Shown piece after piece: positions 40,950-49,171 of a DNA stretch of 64,000 nucleotides. Numbering within the stretch: position 1 is the first letter of the stretch; the number at the start of each line of letters is the position of its first letter. The notes beneath the pieces are model-generated. The model was not told the DNA's origin. It saw only the letters and a program-made list of their open reading frames with translations, and searched no databases. The translations under genes and the position numbers were made by a program. Location: assembly GCA_016201275.1 (NCBI GenBank), contig JACQDB010000121.1, forward strand, positions 30,994 to 94,993, read 5' to 3'. The stretch comes from Acidobacteriota bacterium. GTDB taxonomy: Bacteria > Acidobacteriota > Blastocatellia > UBA7656.

Positions 40950-42872
40950 ATGAAAAGTCTGAGTTTTGCCCTGATTTTATTGGCTTTTTCGCTTACTGCC
41001 AACGCCGCGCAGACGGGCAAAGCGCCACCACTTCGCAACCCTGCCAATCGCGGCCAGAAGCTTGCTGGCAGAGTCGTTGACGAAGCCGGAAGGCCACTGT
41101 TTGAAGTTGCGGTGCAGGCAATTCCTGCGGGGCTGTCCGGCAAAGCCAGCAAATTTGCAGCGCTCAATATGCGCTCGGTGACGAGCGACGAAAACGGCAA
41201 CTTCGCCTTTGAAGACATGGCCGCCGGAGCCTATCGCCTGACGGCTATTTTGCAGGGCTACACCTTGGCCGCCGAGGCGCTGGACGAGAATGGCAGAGCC
41301 AGATTCTATAGGCCGGGCGACAACATTCAAATCCGTATGCTCAAAGGTGGCGTCATCACCGGCACGGTTTTTACCTCTGGCGCGGAACCACTGGTTGGCG
41401 TGCGGGTATATGCGTTCAAAATAAAAGACCCGGAAGGCCGCGCCGTACAAAGCATGGCGCTCGATGAAATGGCTTTGACCAGAGAATGGAAAACTGACGA
41501 CCGAGGCATCTACAGAATTTATGGTCTGGAGCCGGGACGCTATCTGGTATCGGCGGGCGGCAAAGGCTTCAATCCTATGTCAACCGGTGAATTCGACAGC
41601 GATGCGCCAACCTTTTACCCGACCGGCACACGCGACATGGCGGCGGAAGTAAATGTCATCGCCGGACAAGAAACCACAGGCATAGACATACGCTACCGCG
41701 AGAATAAAGGCCATATCATCAGCGGCCAGATACTGGCTGACAAGGTTGTCGGCAGCAAAGTCAATCTGGTCTTTCTGATGTTGGCTAATGCGGCAACCGG
41801 CAATCTGGAAAATTTTTCGATGAGCGGATTGTTCGGTGGCAAAGACAACGATAATCAACGCAGCTTTGCGCTCACCAGCGTTGCCGATGGCGAATATATC
41901 GTGAGCGCCGTATCGGCAGGCATTCCCATGCTCGGCGATATGTCCGGCGAATCGTATGTGAGCAAACCGCTGCGCGTGAAGGTCAAGGGCGGCGATGTGA
42001 CGGGATTGGAACTCTCGCTTTTGCCTTTGGGAACGATCAAAGGGCAACTGGTTATTGAAAAAACCAAAGCCGAAGAGAGCAAGGCGACTTGCCCGGCGTC
42101 GCGCAAATTCGCTTTTGAAGAAGTGGTGATCGTGGCGCGTGATGATGCCAAGAAGAAAGCCCTGCCGGAATTGAAATTGCCGTCGCTGTTTTCGTCGCTG
42201 TCGTTGAGTCCAGACAGTGTGCCGGATGAAAAGGGCGCGTTCAAAATCCTGACGATGGACGCCAGCCGTTACCGGCTGGAGGTGAAATTGCCTAACGAAG
42301 AGTTATACATTCGCGCCATCAGTGTGCAGAAAGCTGGAGCCACAACAGCGAGCAAAGAGAGCCGTGCGACGGTGAAAGCGACAGCGAAGCCTCTGCCGGA
42401 AGAGGCGGCAACAGCGCTGCGCGATGTGGCGCGCAGCGGCTTCGTTGTGAAACTGGGCGACACGCTTGAGAATGTGTTGATTACTGCTGCCGAAGGCGCT
42501 GCCAGTTTGCGCGGCCACCTCAAAGCGGAAAAAGACGGCCAAGCCTTGCCCCCGCGTTTGCGAATTTTTTTAGTGCCTGCCGAAGCCGACCGCACCGATG
42601 AGGTGTTGCGTTATTTTGAAACTGATATGCAGAGAGACGGCACGTTTGCGATCAGCAATGTTGCGCCGGGACGCTATTTTTTGCTGACGCGCTTGGTCAA
42701 CGAACAAACGCTTGACGAGCTATCGCGCCCGGTGGCGTGGGATAGCGAATTGCGTATGCTGTTGCACAGCGAAGCCGAAGCGAAAAATATTGTGCTTGAT
42801 TTGCAGCCCTGCCAACGCCTCAACGACTACGTGATTCGTTATGCCTCTGCTGCGCCATCGAAGCAACCGTAG
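40950..42872 (+). CDS. Exported protein with repeated carboxypeptidase-regulatory-like domains (2)
   Basis: A 640-residue paralogue of the preceding gene: signal peptide MKSLSFALILLAFSLTANA, then DENGNFAFEDMAAGAYRLTA, TDDRGIYRIYGLEPGRYLVS and a long C-terminal part ending NVAPGRYFLLTRLVNEQ. The two share the order of beta domains and the DDRGIYRIYGL core, so they arose by duplication. The start is ATG 40950 because AAAGGA lies six bases upstream and the signal peptide begins there; longer in-frame Mets at 40920 and 40932 lack a ribosome site. The end converges on the aminopropyltransferase-like gene. Confidence 0.78.
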   Translation: MKSLSFALILLAFSLTANAAQTGKAPPLRNPANRGQKLAGRVVDEAGRPLFEVAVQAIPAGLSGKASKFAALNMRSVTSDENGNFAFEDMAAGAYRLTAILQGYTLAAEALDENGRARFYRPGDNIQIRMLKGGVITGTVFTSGAEPLVGVRVYAFKIKDPEGRAVQSMALDEMALTREWKTDDRGIYRIYGLEPGRYLVSAGGKGFNPMSTGEFDSDAPTFYPTGTRDMAAEVNVIAGQETTGIDIRYRENKGHIISGQILADKVVGSKVNLVFLMLANAATGNLENFSMSGLFGGKDNDNQRSFALTSVADGEYIVSAVSAGIPMLGDMSGESYVSKPLRVKVKGGDVTGLELSLLPLGTIKGQLVIEKTKAEESKATCPASRKFAFEEVVIVARDDAKKKALPELKLPSLFSSLSLSPDSVPDEKGAFKILTMDASRYRLEVKLPNEELYIRAISVQKAGATTASKESRATVKATAKPLPEEAATALRDVARSGFVVKLGDTLENVLITAAEGAASLRGHLKAEKDGQALPPRLRIFLVPAEADRTDEVLRYFETDMQRDGTFAISNVAPGRYFLLTRLVNEQTLDELSRPVAWDSELRMLLHSEAEAKNIVLDLQPCQRLNDYVIRYASAAPSKQP

Positions 42873-42881
42873 GTTCAACTC

Positions 42882-45257
42882 TCAAGCGTTGGCGCTGACC
42901 GGCTCGCGCAAGGTTTCTTCAACATCGGCTGCACTGGCGCGGAATTTTCGGGAAAGCAACAAGGCCAGAAAATACAGCGCTGCGCCGATCATCAACGCCT
43001 GATTGAATCCTGTGAGGATAGCAATCACCAGAGCGCCCACCGAACCCATCACTGAAGTCGCGCCGTTGACGCCCCACGCCCAAGGGATGATTTGCGGCGC
43101 GCTCTTCGAGAGCATCTTGATGCCTATAGGCATAGGCATTCCCATCACCATTGCCAGCGGTGCCATCAACACCACGGCGATGAGGATGCGCGCCGGTAGC
43201 GGCAACCATACGAGGCCGTAAAAGATCGGCGGCAACACCAGAATATAAACGAAGACCAGCGCGATCAACGTGCCGATTAATTTCACCACCGTGGTTTTTA
43301 TGTGCGCTTCGTTGAAGCGTCCGCTCCAATAACTGCCCAGGGCGCTGAAGGTCAACAGCGAAAACAACACCACCGCCAAGGAATAAACCGGATGGCCTAG
43401 AAACAGAATGAATTTTTGAATCATTGCCACTTCAACGATGATGAAACCCGCGCCCAGACAGGCAAAGTAAAACAGGTACGCCATGCGCCCTTGTTTGTTG
43501 CCGGTCAGAGCGCGACTGCGTACAAAAATCAGTGGCCCAATGATAAACAACAACACCAGTATGCTGGTGATGGCAAACAACGCGAACAACACGAAGGTGC
43601 CGAGATTGGTCTTTTGCCATTCGCCCACGCCGGTCAAGGCGCGTGACAGATTCGACAGGCGAATCGAGTTAAAGAAAAACGGGTTATTGTCGTAAGTCGG
43701 ATTGACGTTGGTTTCAAACCCTTGCCACACCGTCGCGGCGTCTTGCGCCGTCATCATTTTGGTGAACACATTATCGGGCTGGGTCAGCGGCGTGTAGAGC
43801 AATTGAAATTTATTTTGCGCGGCGACCGCTTCAATTTTTTTCACTTCGTCATCAGTGAATTCGCTCTTCTTGAACAGGTAAGTGGCGGGGGTGCGGTCGG
43901 AGTTGCTGCTGACATCGCGCACCAAAATTACGTGGCGCGCCGGATTGGTGATGTGCAAATCGTTCATCATCACCCGCGACAGAGTCAGCAGGCGTAGCAA
44001 TTGATCGGGCGGCTCGAAATACCAGCGCGTCATGGTCAAGATGCCGTCGGCGCTCAAATGTCTGGCGTAATCCTCGAAGGCTTCAACGGTGTAGAGATTA
44101 TTTTCGGTCAACGAAAACGCCCCGGCTGCGGTTGCCGCCCAAGTATCCACCATGCTCGCCTGCAACACGTCGTAACGGTCGGCGGAACGACGCACGAAAC
44201 TGCGGCCTTCATCTACTTCGAGTTGCACCTTCGGGTGTTGATAGATGCCGCCGTTGTAGCTGTTGAAGGGCGGCGACGACATCACATCGCGGGCAATGAT
44301 CGGATTGATTTCAACCGCCGTGACGTGGCGCGCATTGAAGACCAGCGCGGTAGCCACGTCATAGCCGCCGCCCGGTCCGATGATGGCAACATTGGCGTCC
44401 GGCTTCAGGTGAAAAGCGAGGCCGGTAATGCTCTGCCGCTGGCCTTGATGACGCTCCGGGTTGGCACCGTCTGGGACGATGCCGGTGGCGGCGTCGGCGT
44501 CTATTTTAATTTCGATGCCCTCTTTCATATCGCCTTCGACGGTGATGCGCGAAAACGAATTCCACTTCGAGAACAGCACCTTGGTCTCTTCCATGCCTTT
44601 GGATTGGTGTATGTCTATTTTGTGCGTGCGGGTGTTATAGATGGCAAAGCCCGTCAGTCCTAATGTCAAGACAATGGCGCACACCATAGCGAGGCGATTG
44701 CCGGTGGGCGCGAGGCTGAACAAAATCGCTGCTACGGAGGCGATAGCGGAAACCGCGATCACGGTGTTGATCGCGCCTATGGAATTTAAGACCGGAATCA
44801 GCAGCAGACAACCGAGCGCCGCGCCCGCCAGATCGAAGAGGTACAAGCGACTGATGTCTTTGGCGAGGCGCGTAATCGCCAACGTGATAGCACACCCGGC
44901 AAAGAAGAACGGCAAGGAGGTCGCCAGATAAACTTTCACCAAGCGTTGATAATTTTCGCTGACATCATTGAGCGTCAACGGATTGGTGAAGATGATGTAG
45001 AGCGCCAGAATGACGCTGAGAGCATAAAGCATAGCGGCGAGGCTCAACCACTGGCCGGTTTTGGCTGCGGGCAATTTATTCTGCACGATGTAGATGAAGA
45101 CGCCGCTTGCGCCTGATCCGAAGAGCGCCAGCGAGATGGCCATAAAGGCGAAGTGGTAATACATGGTGGCGGAAAACAAGCGCGTCAGCGATAGTTCCAG
45201 CATCAGTACCGATAACGAAATCAGGGCGATGCCCCAGAAAATTTTTGTGCGATTCAT
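42882..45257 (-). CDS. Membrane protein with spermidine synthase-like domain
   Basis: The 791-residue product has about 7 membrane segments, a cytoplasmic SAM-binding aminopropyltransferase-like domain, then about 6 more membrane segments. The core includes VAIIGPGGGYDVATAL (nucleotide loop), VTAVEINPIIA, DEGRSFVRRSADRYDVLQ and TENNLYTVEAFEDYARHL. The fused membrane/spermidine-synthase layout occurs in many bacteria with an undefined substrate. ATG 45257 has AAAGG ten bases upstream. It lies 20 bases after the glycosyltransferase gene on the same strand, so they are probably one transcript. Confidence 0.82.
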   Translation of the reverse strand: MNRTKIFWGIALISLSVLMLELSLTRLFSATMYYHFAFMAISLALFGSGASGVFIYIVQNKLPAAKTGQWLSLAAMLYALSVILALYIIFTNPLTLNDVSENYQRLVKVYLATSLPFFFAGCAITLAITRLAKDISRLYLFDLAGAALGCLLLIPVLNSIGAINTVIAVSAIASVAAILFSLAPTGNRLAMVCAIVLTLGLTGFAIYNTRTHKIDIHQSKGMEETKVLFSKWNSFSRITVEGDMKEGIEIKIDADAATGIVPDGANPERHQGQRQSITGLAFHLKPDANVAIIGPGGGYDVATALVFNARHVTAVEINPIIARDVMSSPPFNSYNGGIYQHPKVQLEVDEGRSFVRRSADRYDVLQASMVDTWAATAAGAFSLTENNLYTVEAFEDYARHLSADGILTMTRWYFEPPDQLLRLLTLSRVMMNDLHITNPARHVILVRDVSSNSDRTPATYLFKKSEFTDDEVKKIEAVAAQNKFQLLYTPLTQPDNVFTKMMTAQDAATVWQGFETNVNPTYDNNPFFFNSIRLSNLSRALTGVGEWQKTNLGTFVLFALFAITSILVLLFIIGPLIFVRSRALTGNKQGRMAYLFYFACLGAGFIIVEVAMIQKFILFLGHPVYSLAVVLFSLLTFSALGSYWSGRFNEAHIKTTVVKLIGTLIALVFVYILVLPPIFYGLVWLPLPARILIAVVLMAPLAMVMGMPMPIGIKMLSKSAPQIIPWAWGVNGATSVMGSVGALVIAILTGFNQALMIGAALYFLALLLSRKFRASAADVEETLREPVSANA

Positions 45258-45277
45258 TAGTACATGACCTTTGAGAT

Positions 45278-46471
45278 TTAGTTTTTGCGTTTGATGATGG
45301 CTGCGATGTCGCGGCTGACCATCTCGGTTCGCGTGTCCCACGTTGACGCCTTCACCGCTTCCTGTCTGGCGGTCTGTTGCCTTGCATCATCATCCGTCAG
45401 CGCTTTGTCAACGTGGGCGATGAAGTCTTCGTAGCCGCGAGAAATCCGCAGTATATCATTCCACGACGCATATTCGTAAAGCGGTGTCATCACCACAGGC
45501 TTGCCGGTCGCCAGATATTCGCGCACCTTGATGGCGCTGCCATAACTGACAAATTTATTGTCGGTCACCCACGGCAGCACGCAGACATCGAAGGCCGCCG
45601 CATAACGCGGCATCTCCGCGTAAGGTTTCGCGCCCAGATAATGCACGTTGGGCAACTCTTCGATGTCCAGTTTCGCGGCTTTCAAACCGAGCAAAACCCA
45701 ATGCCAGTCGGGGCGTTTTTCGCTGATGTAGCGAATCAATTGTTGATCGAGCAGCCACGATTCAATAGCTCCGAAATAACCCAGTCGCGGATGCGGAAGG
45801 CGCGCAATGTCTTCCGGTTCCTGCCACACTAGCGCCGTCGCCGCAGCGAAATGCTCGAAGTCCACCGCCTGTTCCAATAGCTTCGCTTTGCCTTGAATTT
45901 CGGGGCGTGCCGTGACTTCTTCTTCAAAAAGTTTGCGCCCGGAGTAATAAATCAAATCGGCCTGCTGCAAAAGTTCGCCATGCATTTCACCAATCAAGTT
46001 GCTGGAGGTTGCGTGATCCATTTGATTGGCGTCGTATTTGTCCGAGACTTGATAAATCAAGGCGCGTTCACCTAGATGGCCGACGACTTCCCCGGCGGTC
46101 GGAATGGCTATCCACAACACAGGGGTTCGCAAATCGAAGGCGACGCTTAACAGTTTGAACTGCGCGACGAGCAGCCAGCGATTAAGCGTGCGCCCTATGC
46201 GGCTCGAAAAAAACGGCGTGACGATAGGCGTGACCACTATGATGCCGTCATCGGCGCGGCGCACGAACTTGGCGAAGCTTTTCAGCTTGCGTATGATTTT
46301 GCCAATAAAATCGGGGCTTTTGCGGTCTGGCAAACCCATAGAGATGGAATTGACGAAGACCACGCGATTGCCCGCCCGCGCCAGTCTTCGCATGATGTGG
46401 TTTTTGGAATGCGGGTGATGATACCACCAGTCTTCGCCCGCAAAACAGATAATGGAGATGTCCTTAATCAC
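45278..46471 (-). CDS. Glycosyltransferase (GT-B fold, family 4-like)
   Basis: A 397-residue GT-B enzyme with no membrane segment: an N-terminal domain with AGEDWWYHHPHSKNHIMRRL and VFVNSISMG, and a C-terminal donor domain with PHPRLGYFGAIESWLL, WHWVLLGL, VHYLGAKPYAEMPRYAAAFD and the E-rich VREYLATGKPVVMTPL loop. It probably transfers a nucleotide-sugar residue in exopolysaccharide or glycan synthesis. The start GTG 46471 has no ribosome site. Immediately upstream of the membrane aminopropyltransferase-like gene. Confidence 0.82.
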   Translation of the reverse strand: MIKDISIICFAGEDWWYHHPHSKNHIMRRLARAGNRVVFVNSISMGLPDRKSPDFIGKIIRKLKSFAKFVRRADDGIIVVTPIVTPFFSSRIGRTLNRWLLVAQFKLLSVAFDLRTPVLWIAIPTAGEVVGHLGERALIYQVSDKYDANQMDHATSSNLIGEMHGELLQQADLIYYSGRKLFEEEVTARPEIQGKAKLLEQAVDFEHFAAATALVWQEPEDIARLPHPRLGYFGAIESWLLDQQLIRYISEKRPDWHWVLLGLKAAKLDIEELPNVHYLGAKPYAEMPRYAAAFDVCVLPWVTDNKFVSYGSAIKVREYLATGKPVVMTPLYEYASWNDILRISRGYEDFIAHVDKALTDDDARQQTARQEAVKASTWDTRTEMVSRDIAAIIKRKN

Positions 46472-46582
46472 AATAAGCCAATAAATCTACTTGAAGAGTT
46501 TCATTCCAGCCAGACAAATTCCGTCGCAAATTTTTTTTGCCGCTGGAATAAATTAACCGGAGCGCAAGATTTGTGGAGGTGA

Positions 46583-46663
46583 ATGAAAAAACTAAGTCGC
46601 CGTTTGGCTCTGGCACTTCTCGAGGTTTGCGCCAGATGGCGCGATTCAGACATCGCTGCTTGA
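46583..46663 (+). CDS. 26-codon leader-like reading frame
   Basis: GGAGGTGA abuts ATG 46583. The product MKKLSRRLALALLEVCARW plus seven residues looks like the first part of a signal peptide. The first 18 bases (ATGAAAAAACTAAGTCGC) equal the first 18 of the exported protein at 7978, but nothing similar follows. It may be a relic, a leader peptide, or chance; the spacing of GGAGG to ATG is short. Confidence 0.25.
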   Translation: MKKLSRRLALALLEVCARWRDSDIAA

Positions 46664-46714
46664 ACCGCCAGGGTCGGTTCAGCAAAAAAAAATTGTGTGA
46701 AACGGAGAAAGAGA

Positions 46715-47215
46715 ATGAAAAAATATTTAGGCATTGTGTTGACGATGTGCGCGTTGATGGTAGCGTTGGGAATGTCGGCTATGGCGCAAGACCAAACCAT
46801 GAAAGACGACAAGATGATGAAAGACGATAAGATGATGAAGGACGACAAGATGATGAAGGACGATCACGTGATGATGGACGGGAAACCGGTGGTGGCCATC
46901 ATCAAAGCGGAGTGGTGTCCGGCTTGTCAAAAGCTTGGGCCGACCTTGATGGAGTTGATGAAAGAGTATGGCGACCGTTTGAATTTCATCATCTTGGATG
47001 TGAGCGACGACGCAAAAACCAAAGAGTCAGAAGAACTGGCGAAACAACATGGGTTGACGGCATTTTTCAAGAGTAATAAAACCAAGACCTCGACCTTGGC
47101 CATTTTCGATGCCAAGCATAAACAGGTTTTCAAAACTGACCATAACTTTGACCGTGCGGCTTATGTGAAAGCCTTTGACCGGGCGTTGGGCAAACCGAAG
47201 ATGATGAAAGGCTAA
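46715..47215 (+). CDS. Exported thioredoxin-like protein with Met/Asp repeats
   Basis: A 166-residue protein: signal peptide MKKYLGIVLTMCALMVALG (cut near AMAQ), then four near-identical copies of KDDKMM (about 30-54) ending DHVMMDG, then a thioredoxin domain with WCPAC at 67-71. The Met-Met-Lys-Asp-Asp stretch resembles metal-binding motifs of copper or silver proteins, but the metal is not proven. The start is ATG 46715 with GGAG upstream; two earlier in-frame Mets are less likely. It precedes an ECF sigma gene by 212 bases. Confidence 0.82.
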   Translation: MKKYLGIVLTMCALMVALGMSAMAQDQTMKDDKMMKDDKMMKDDKMMKDDHVMMDGKPVVAIIKAEWCPACQKLGPTLMELMKEYGDRLNFIILDVSDDAKTKESEELAKQHGLTAFFKSNKTKTSTLAIFDAKHKQVFKTDHNFDRAAYVKAFDRALGKPKMMKG

Positions 47216-47427
47216 ACGGCTGGTGTAGAGATCGAGAGGCTGGGGCGTGGAGTTGGTGCTCCTGGCCAAGGCGCGCATCTGGATTAAAGGTGAGGCCGGC
47301 ACTATTGTCGGCGATTCGGGTGCGCGCCAAGCTGTCTATAAAAAAAGTTTTGCCGGTCGGCACGGAATAAAATTGCGCGGCCAGGGAATTCAATAGGTGT
47401 TGTGAATAAAAAGATGGCGGGCAAACC

Positions 47428-47976
47428 TTGGCAACACTGAAAACAGAATCTCAAATCAATAAATTTGAACGCGAGGCGATGGCGCATCTGGATGCGTTGC
47501 TGGGGGTGGCCAGCAAACTGATGCGCGGACGACAAGATGCTGAAGACATCGTGCAAGAGACCTATTTACGCGCCTGGAAATATTTTGCTTCCTTTGACGA
47601 AGGCTCGAATTGTCGCGCCTGGTTGTTTCGCATCATGTTCAACGTGATTAATCTGCGCGCCGGTAAACAGGCGAAACTGATGGAGTCGCCTCTAGAAGAT
47701 GAAGACTACCGGCAGTACGACCAGCACAAGGTTTTCCATTTCGACCCGTTGCGACAACTCGAAGGGCAGGAGTTGTTGGAGGCGACCAAAAAATTATCCG
47801 CCGAACATCGTTCGGTGCTGTTTCTGGTGATTGTCGAAGAGTTTTCTTACAAAGAGGCCGCCGATATTCTGGCAGTGCCGATTGGCACGGTGATGTCGCG
47901 TTTGCATCGCGCCCGCCGCGATCTGCGAAAAATTATGCTGACCAGCGGACACGGCGGCTTGAGTAATTCAGCCTGA
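47428..47976 (+). CDS. ECF-type RNA polymerase sigma factor
   Basis: A 182-residue ECF sigma factor: region 2 with DAEDIVQETYLRAWKYFASF (about 37-56) and region 4 with LSAEHRSVLFLVIVEEFSYKEAADIL and the recognition helix GTVMSRLHRARRDLRKIM. It directs core polymerase to stress promoters and should be held by the anti-sigma factor encoded next. The start is TTG 47428; ribosome site weak. The gap to the anti-sigma gene is about 93 bases. Confidence 0.88.
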   Translation: MATLKTESQINKFEREAMAHLDALLGVASKLMRGRQDAEDIVQETYLRAWKYFASFDEGSNCRAWLFRIMFNVINLRAGKQAKLMESPLEDEDYRQYDQHKVFHFDPLRQLEGQELLEATKKLSAEHRSVLFLVIVEEFSYKEAADILAVPIGTVMSRLHRARRDLRKIMLTSGHGGLSNSA

Positions 47977-48069
47977 ACCTGGGGCTGAGGGACGCGCCCC
48001 ACCCGTCATCGCCATCGGCAACCGTGCGCGGCGCGGCCTCTTTCAATGAGAGAACGCAAGAGTAAAAAG

Positions 48070-48873
48070 ATGATGAACTGTTCAGAAGTCAAAGAACTAA
48101 TTCAACTGTATATGGACAACGAGTTGGACGCCTGCAACACGCTAACCGTGCAGCGTCACTTGGAGATTTGTCCCATTTGTACCCGGCAACTGGATGATTT
48201 CATCCGCCAGGATCAGTTGCTTCAGCAAGCCTTTCAAGCTGAAGTTCAAGATACGAGCTTAATCCGCCAGCGCCTTCTGACGACGCTGCACCAAGACTTG
48301 GCCAACGCCAACCGCGAAGGACAAAGCGGGCGTCAGTTGTGGTTGCGAAGCTGGCTTCAGCGCCCGGCCTTGCTGCGTCTGGCTGCGGTTCTGGTCGTGG
48401 CTATGATGGCGGCTTTGTTCCTCTGGCGCGGCACTGCGCCGTTTATCAATGACAAGGTGTATGCCGATGCCGTAGAAGATCACGCCGATCACTGCACCAT
48501 AGCGGCGCTGGGCAAATTGCCGCAAACGGTCAGCGATCTGGAGCAGATAGATCGGATGTGCGCCGCCAATGGCGGCTTCAAAAAAATGCCGGAGCTTTCG
48601 GCTTTCGGTTTTACCGATGCGCGCGCCCGCTATTGCCACATTGAAAATATTCGTGTGCTGCATTTGGTTTATCAAAACGCGACGCAAGCACCGCTGTCGC
48701 TGTTTCTGTGTCCGCACACGGCCAAGCTCATTGACGAAAAACTGCTGACCTTGAAGCGCCAAGGCTATGAAGTGGCTTCGTTCACCAAAGCCGGTGTAGA
48801 TGTGCTGGTAGTTGCGTCGCTGTCTGAACAACAGACGACAGAAATCGCCAGAAAAATCGCAGAAAGTATGTGA
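48070..48873 (+). CDS. Zinc-finger anti-sigma factor with Cys/His-rich periplasmic domain
   Basis: A 267-residue protein: zf-HC2 anti-sigma domain with C4 and H30-x3-C34-x2-C37 (RHLEICPIC), one membrane helix (about 101-119), then a periplasmic domain of about 150 residues with DHADHC (138-142), MCAANGG (C164), RYCHIENIRVLHLVY (C189, H190, H198) and LFLCPHT (C214, H216). The zinc finger binds the ECF factor encoded just upstream; the Cys/His set outside the membrane is a likely metal- or redox-sensing site. ATG 48070 is used; 48046 is an alternative upstream start. Confidence 0.85.
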   Translation: MMNCSEVKELIQLYMDNELDACNTLTVQRHLEICPICTRQLDDFIRQDQLLQQAFQAEVQDTSLIRQRLLTTLHQDLANANREGQSGRQLWLRSWLQRPALLRLAAVLVVAMMAALFLWRGTAPFINDKVYADAVEDHADHCTIAALGKLPQTVSDLEQIDRMCAANGGFKKMPELSAFGFTDARARYCHIENIRVLHLVYQNATQAPLSLFLCPHTAKLIDEKLLTLKRQGYEVASFTKAGVDVLVVASLSEQQTTEIARKIAESM

Positions 48874-48916
48874 ACACCAAGTGGGTCAGTGATCTGACCT
48901 GGCGTGAAAACAAATA

Positions 48917-48978
48917 CTATAGAGGGTAAGAAATTGGTTTCGCCATTTTGGGGAAAACTAATTTCTTACCCTCTATAG
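48917..48978. repeat. Perfect 18-base inverted repeat
   Basis: CTATAGAGGGTAAGAAAT (48917-48934) and ATTTCTTACCCTCTATAG (48961-48978) are perfect inverted arms around 26 bases. It lies 43 bases after the anti-sigma stop; no T tract follows, so a terminator role is not shown. Confidence 0.8.
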
Positions 48979-48996
48979 ATTAATTGGTGATTGAAG

Positions 48997-49027
48997 GTAC
49001 GGGCAACCACCGCAAGGTCGCCCGTAC
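48997..49027. repeat. Palindrome related to the interior of the 29741-29857 element
   Basis: GTACGGGCAACC...GGTCGCCCGTAC (12-base arms, one mismatch). In reverse complement, the segment 29795-29825 matches at 27 of 31 bases. Gene-free stretch 48874-49171 otherwise shows nothing. Confidence 0.65.
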
Positions 49028-49171
49028 ATTCATAATGCGAGGTGCTTTAAGCCACCCGTGTGGGCTGACACGACAAGGCGTAGAAATTTATTCAAAGGCT
49101 ATCGAAGTTCTGCGAAGTCATGAAAATAGTGTCCCGTGGCTTGGCGGTTTTCTATTTTTCCTAAGCTATGG

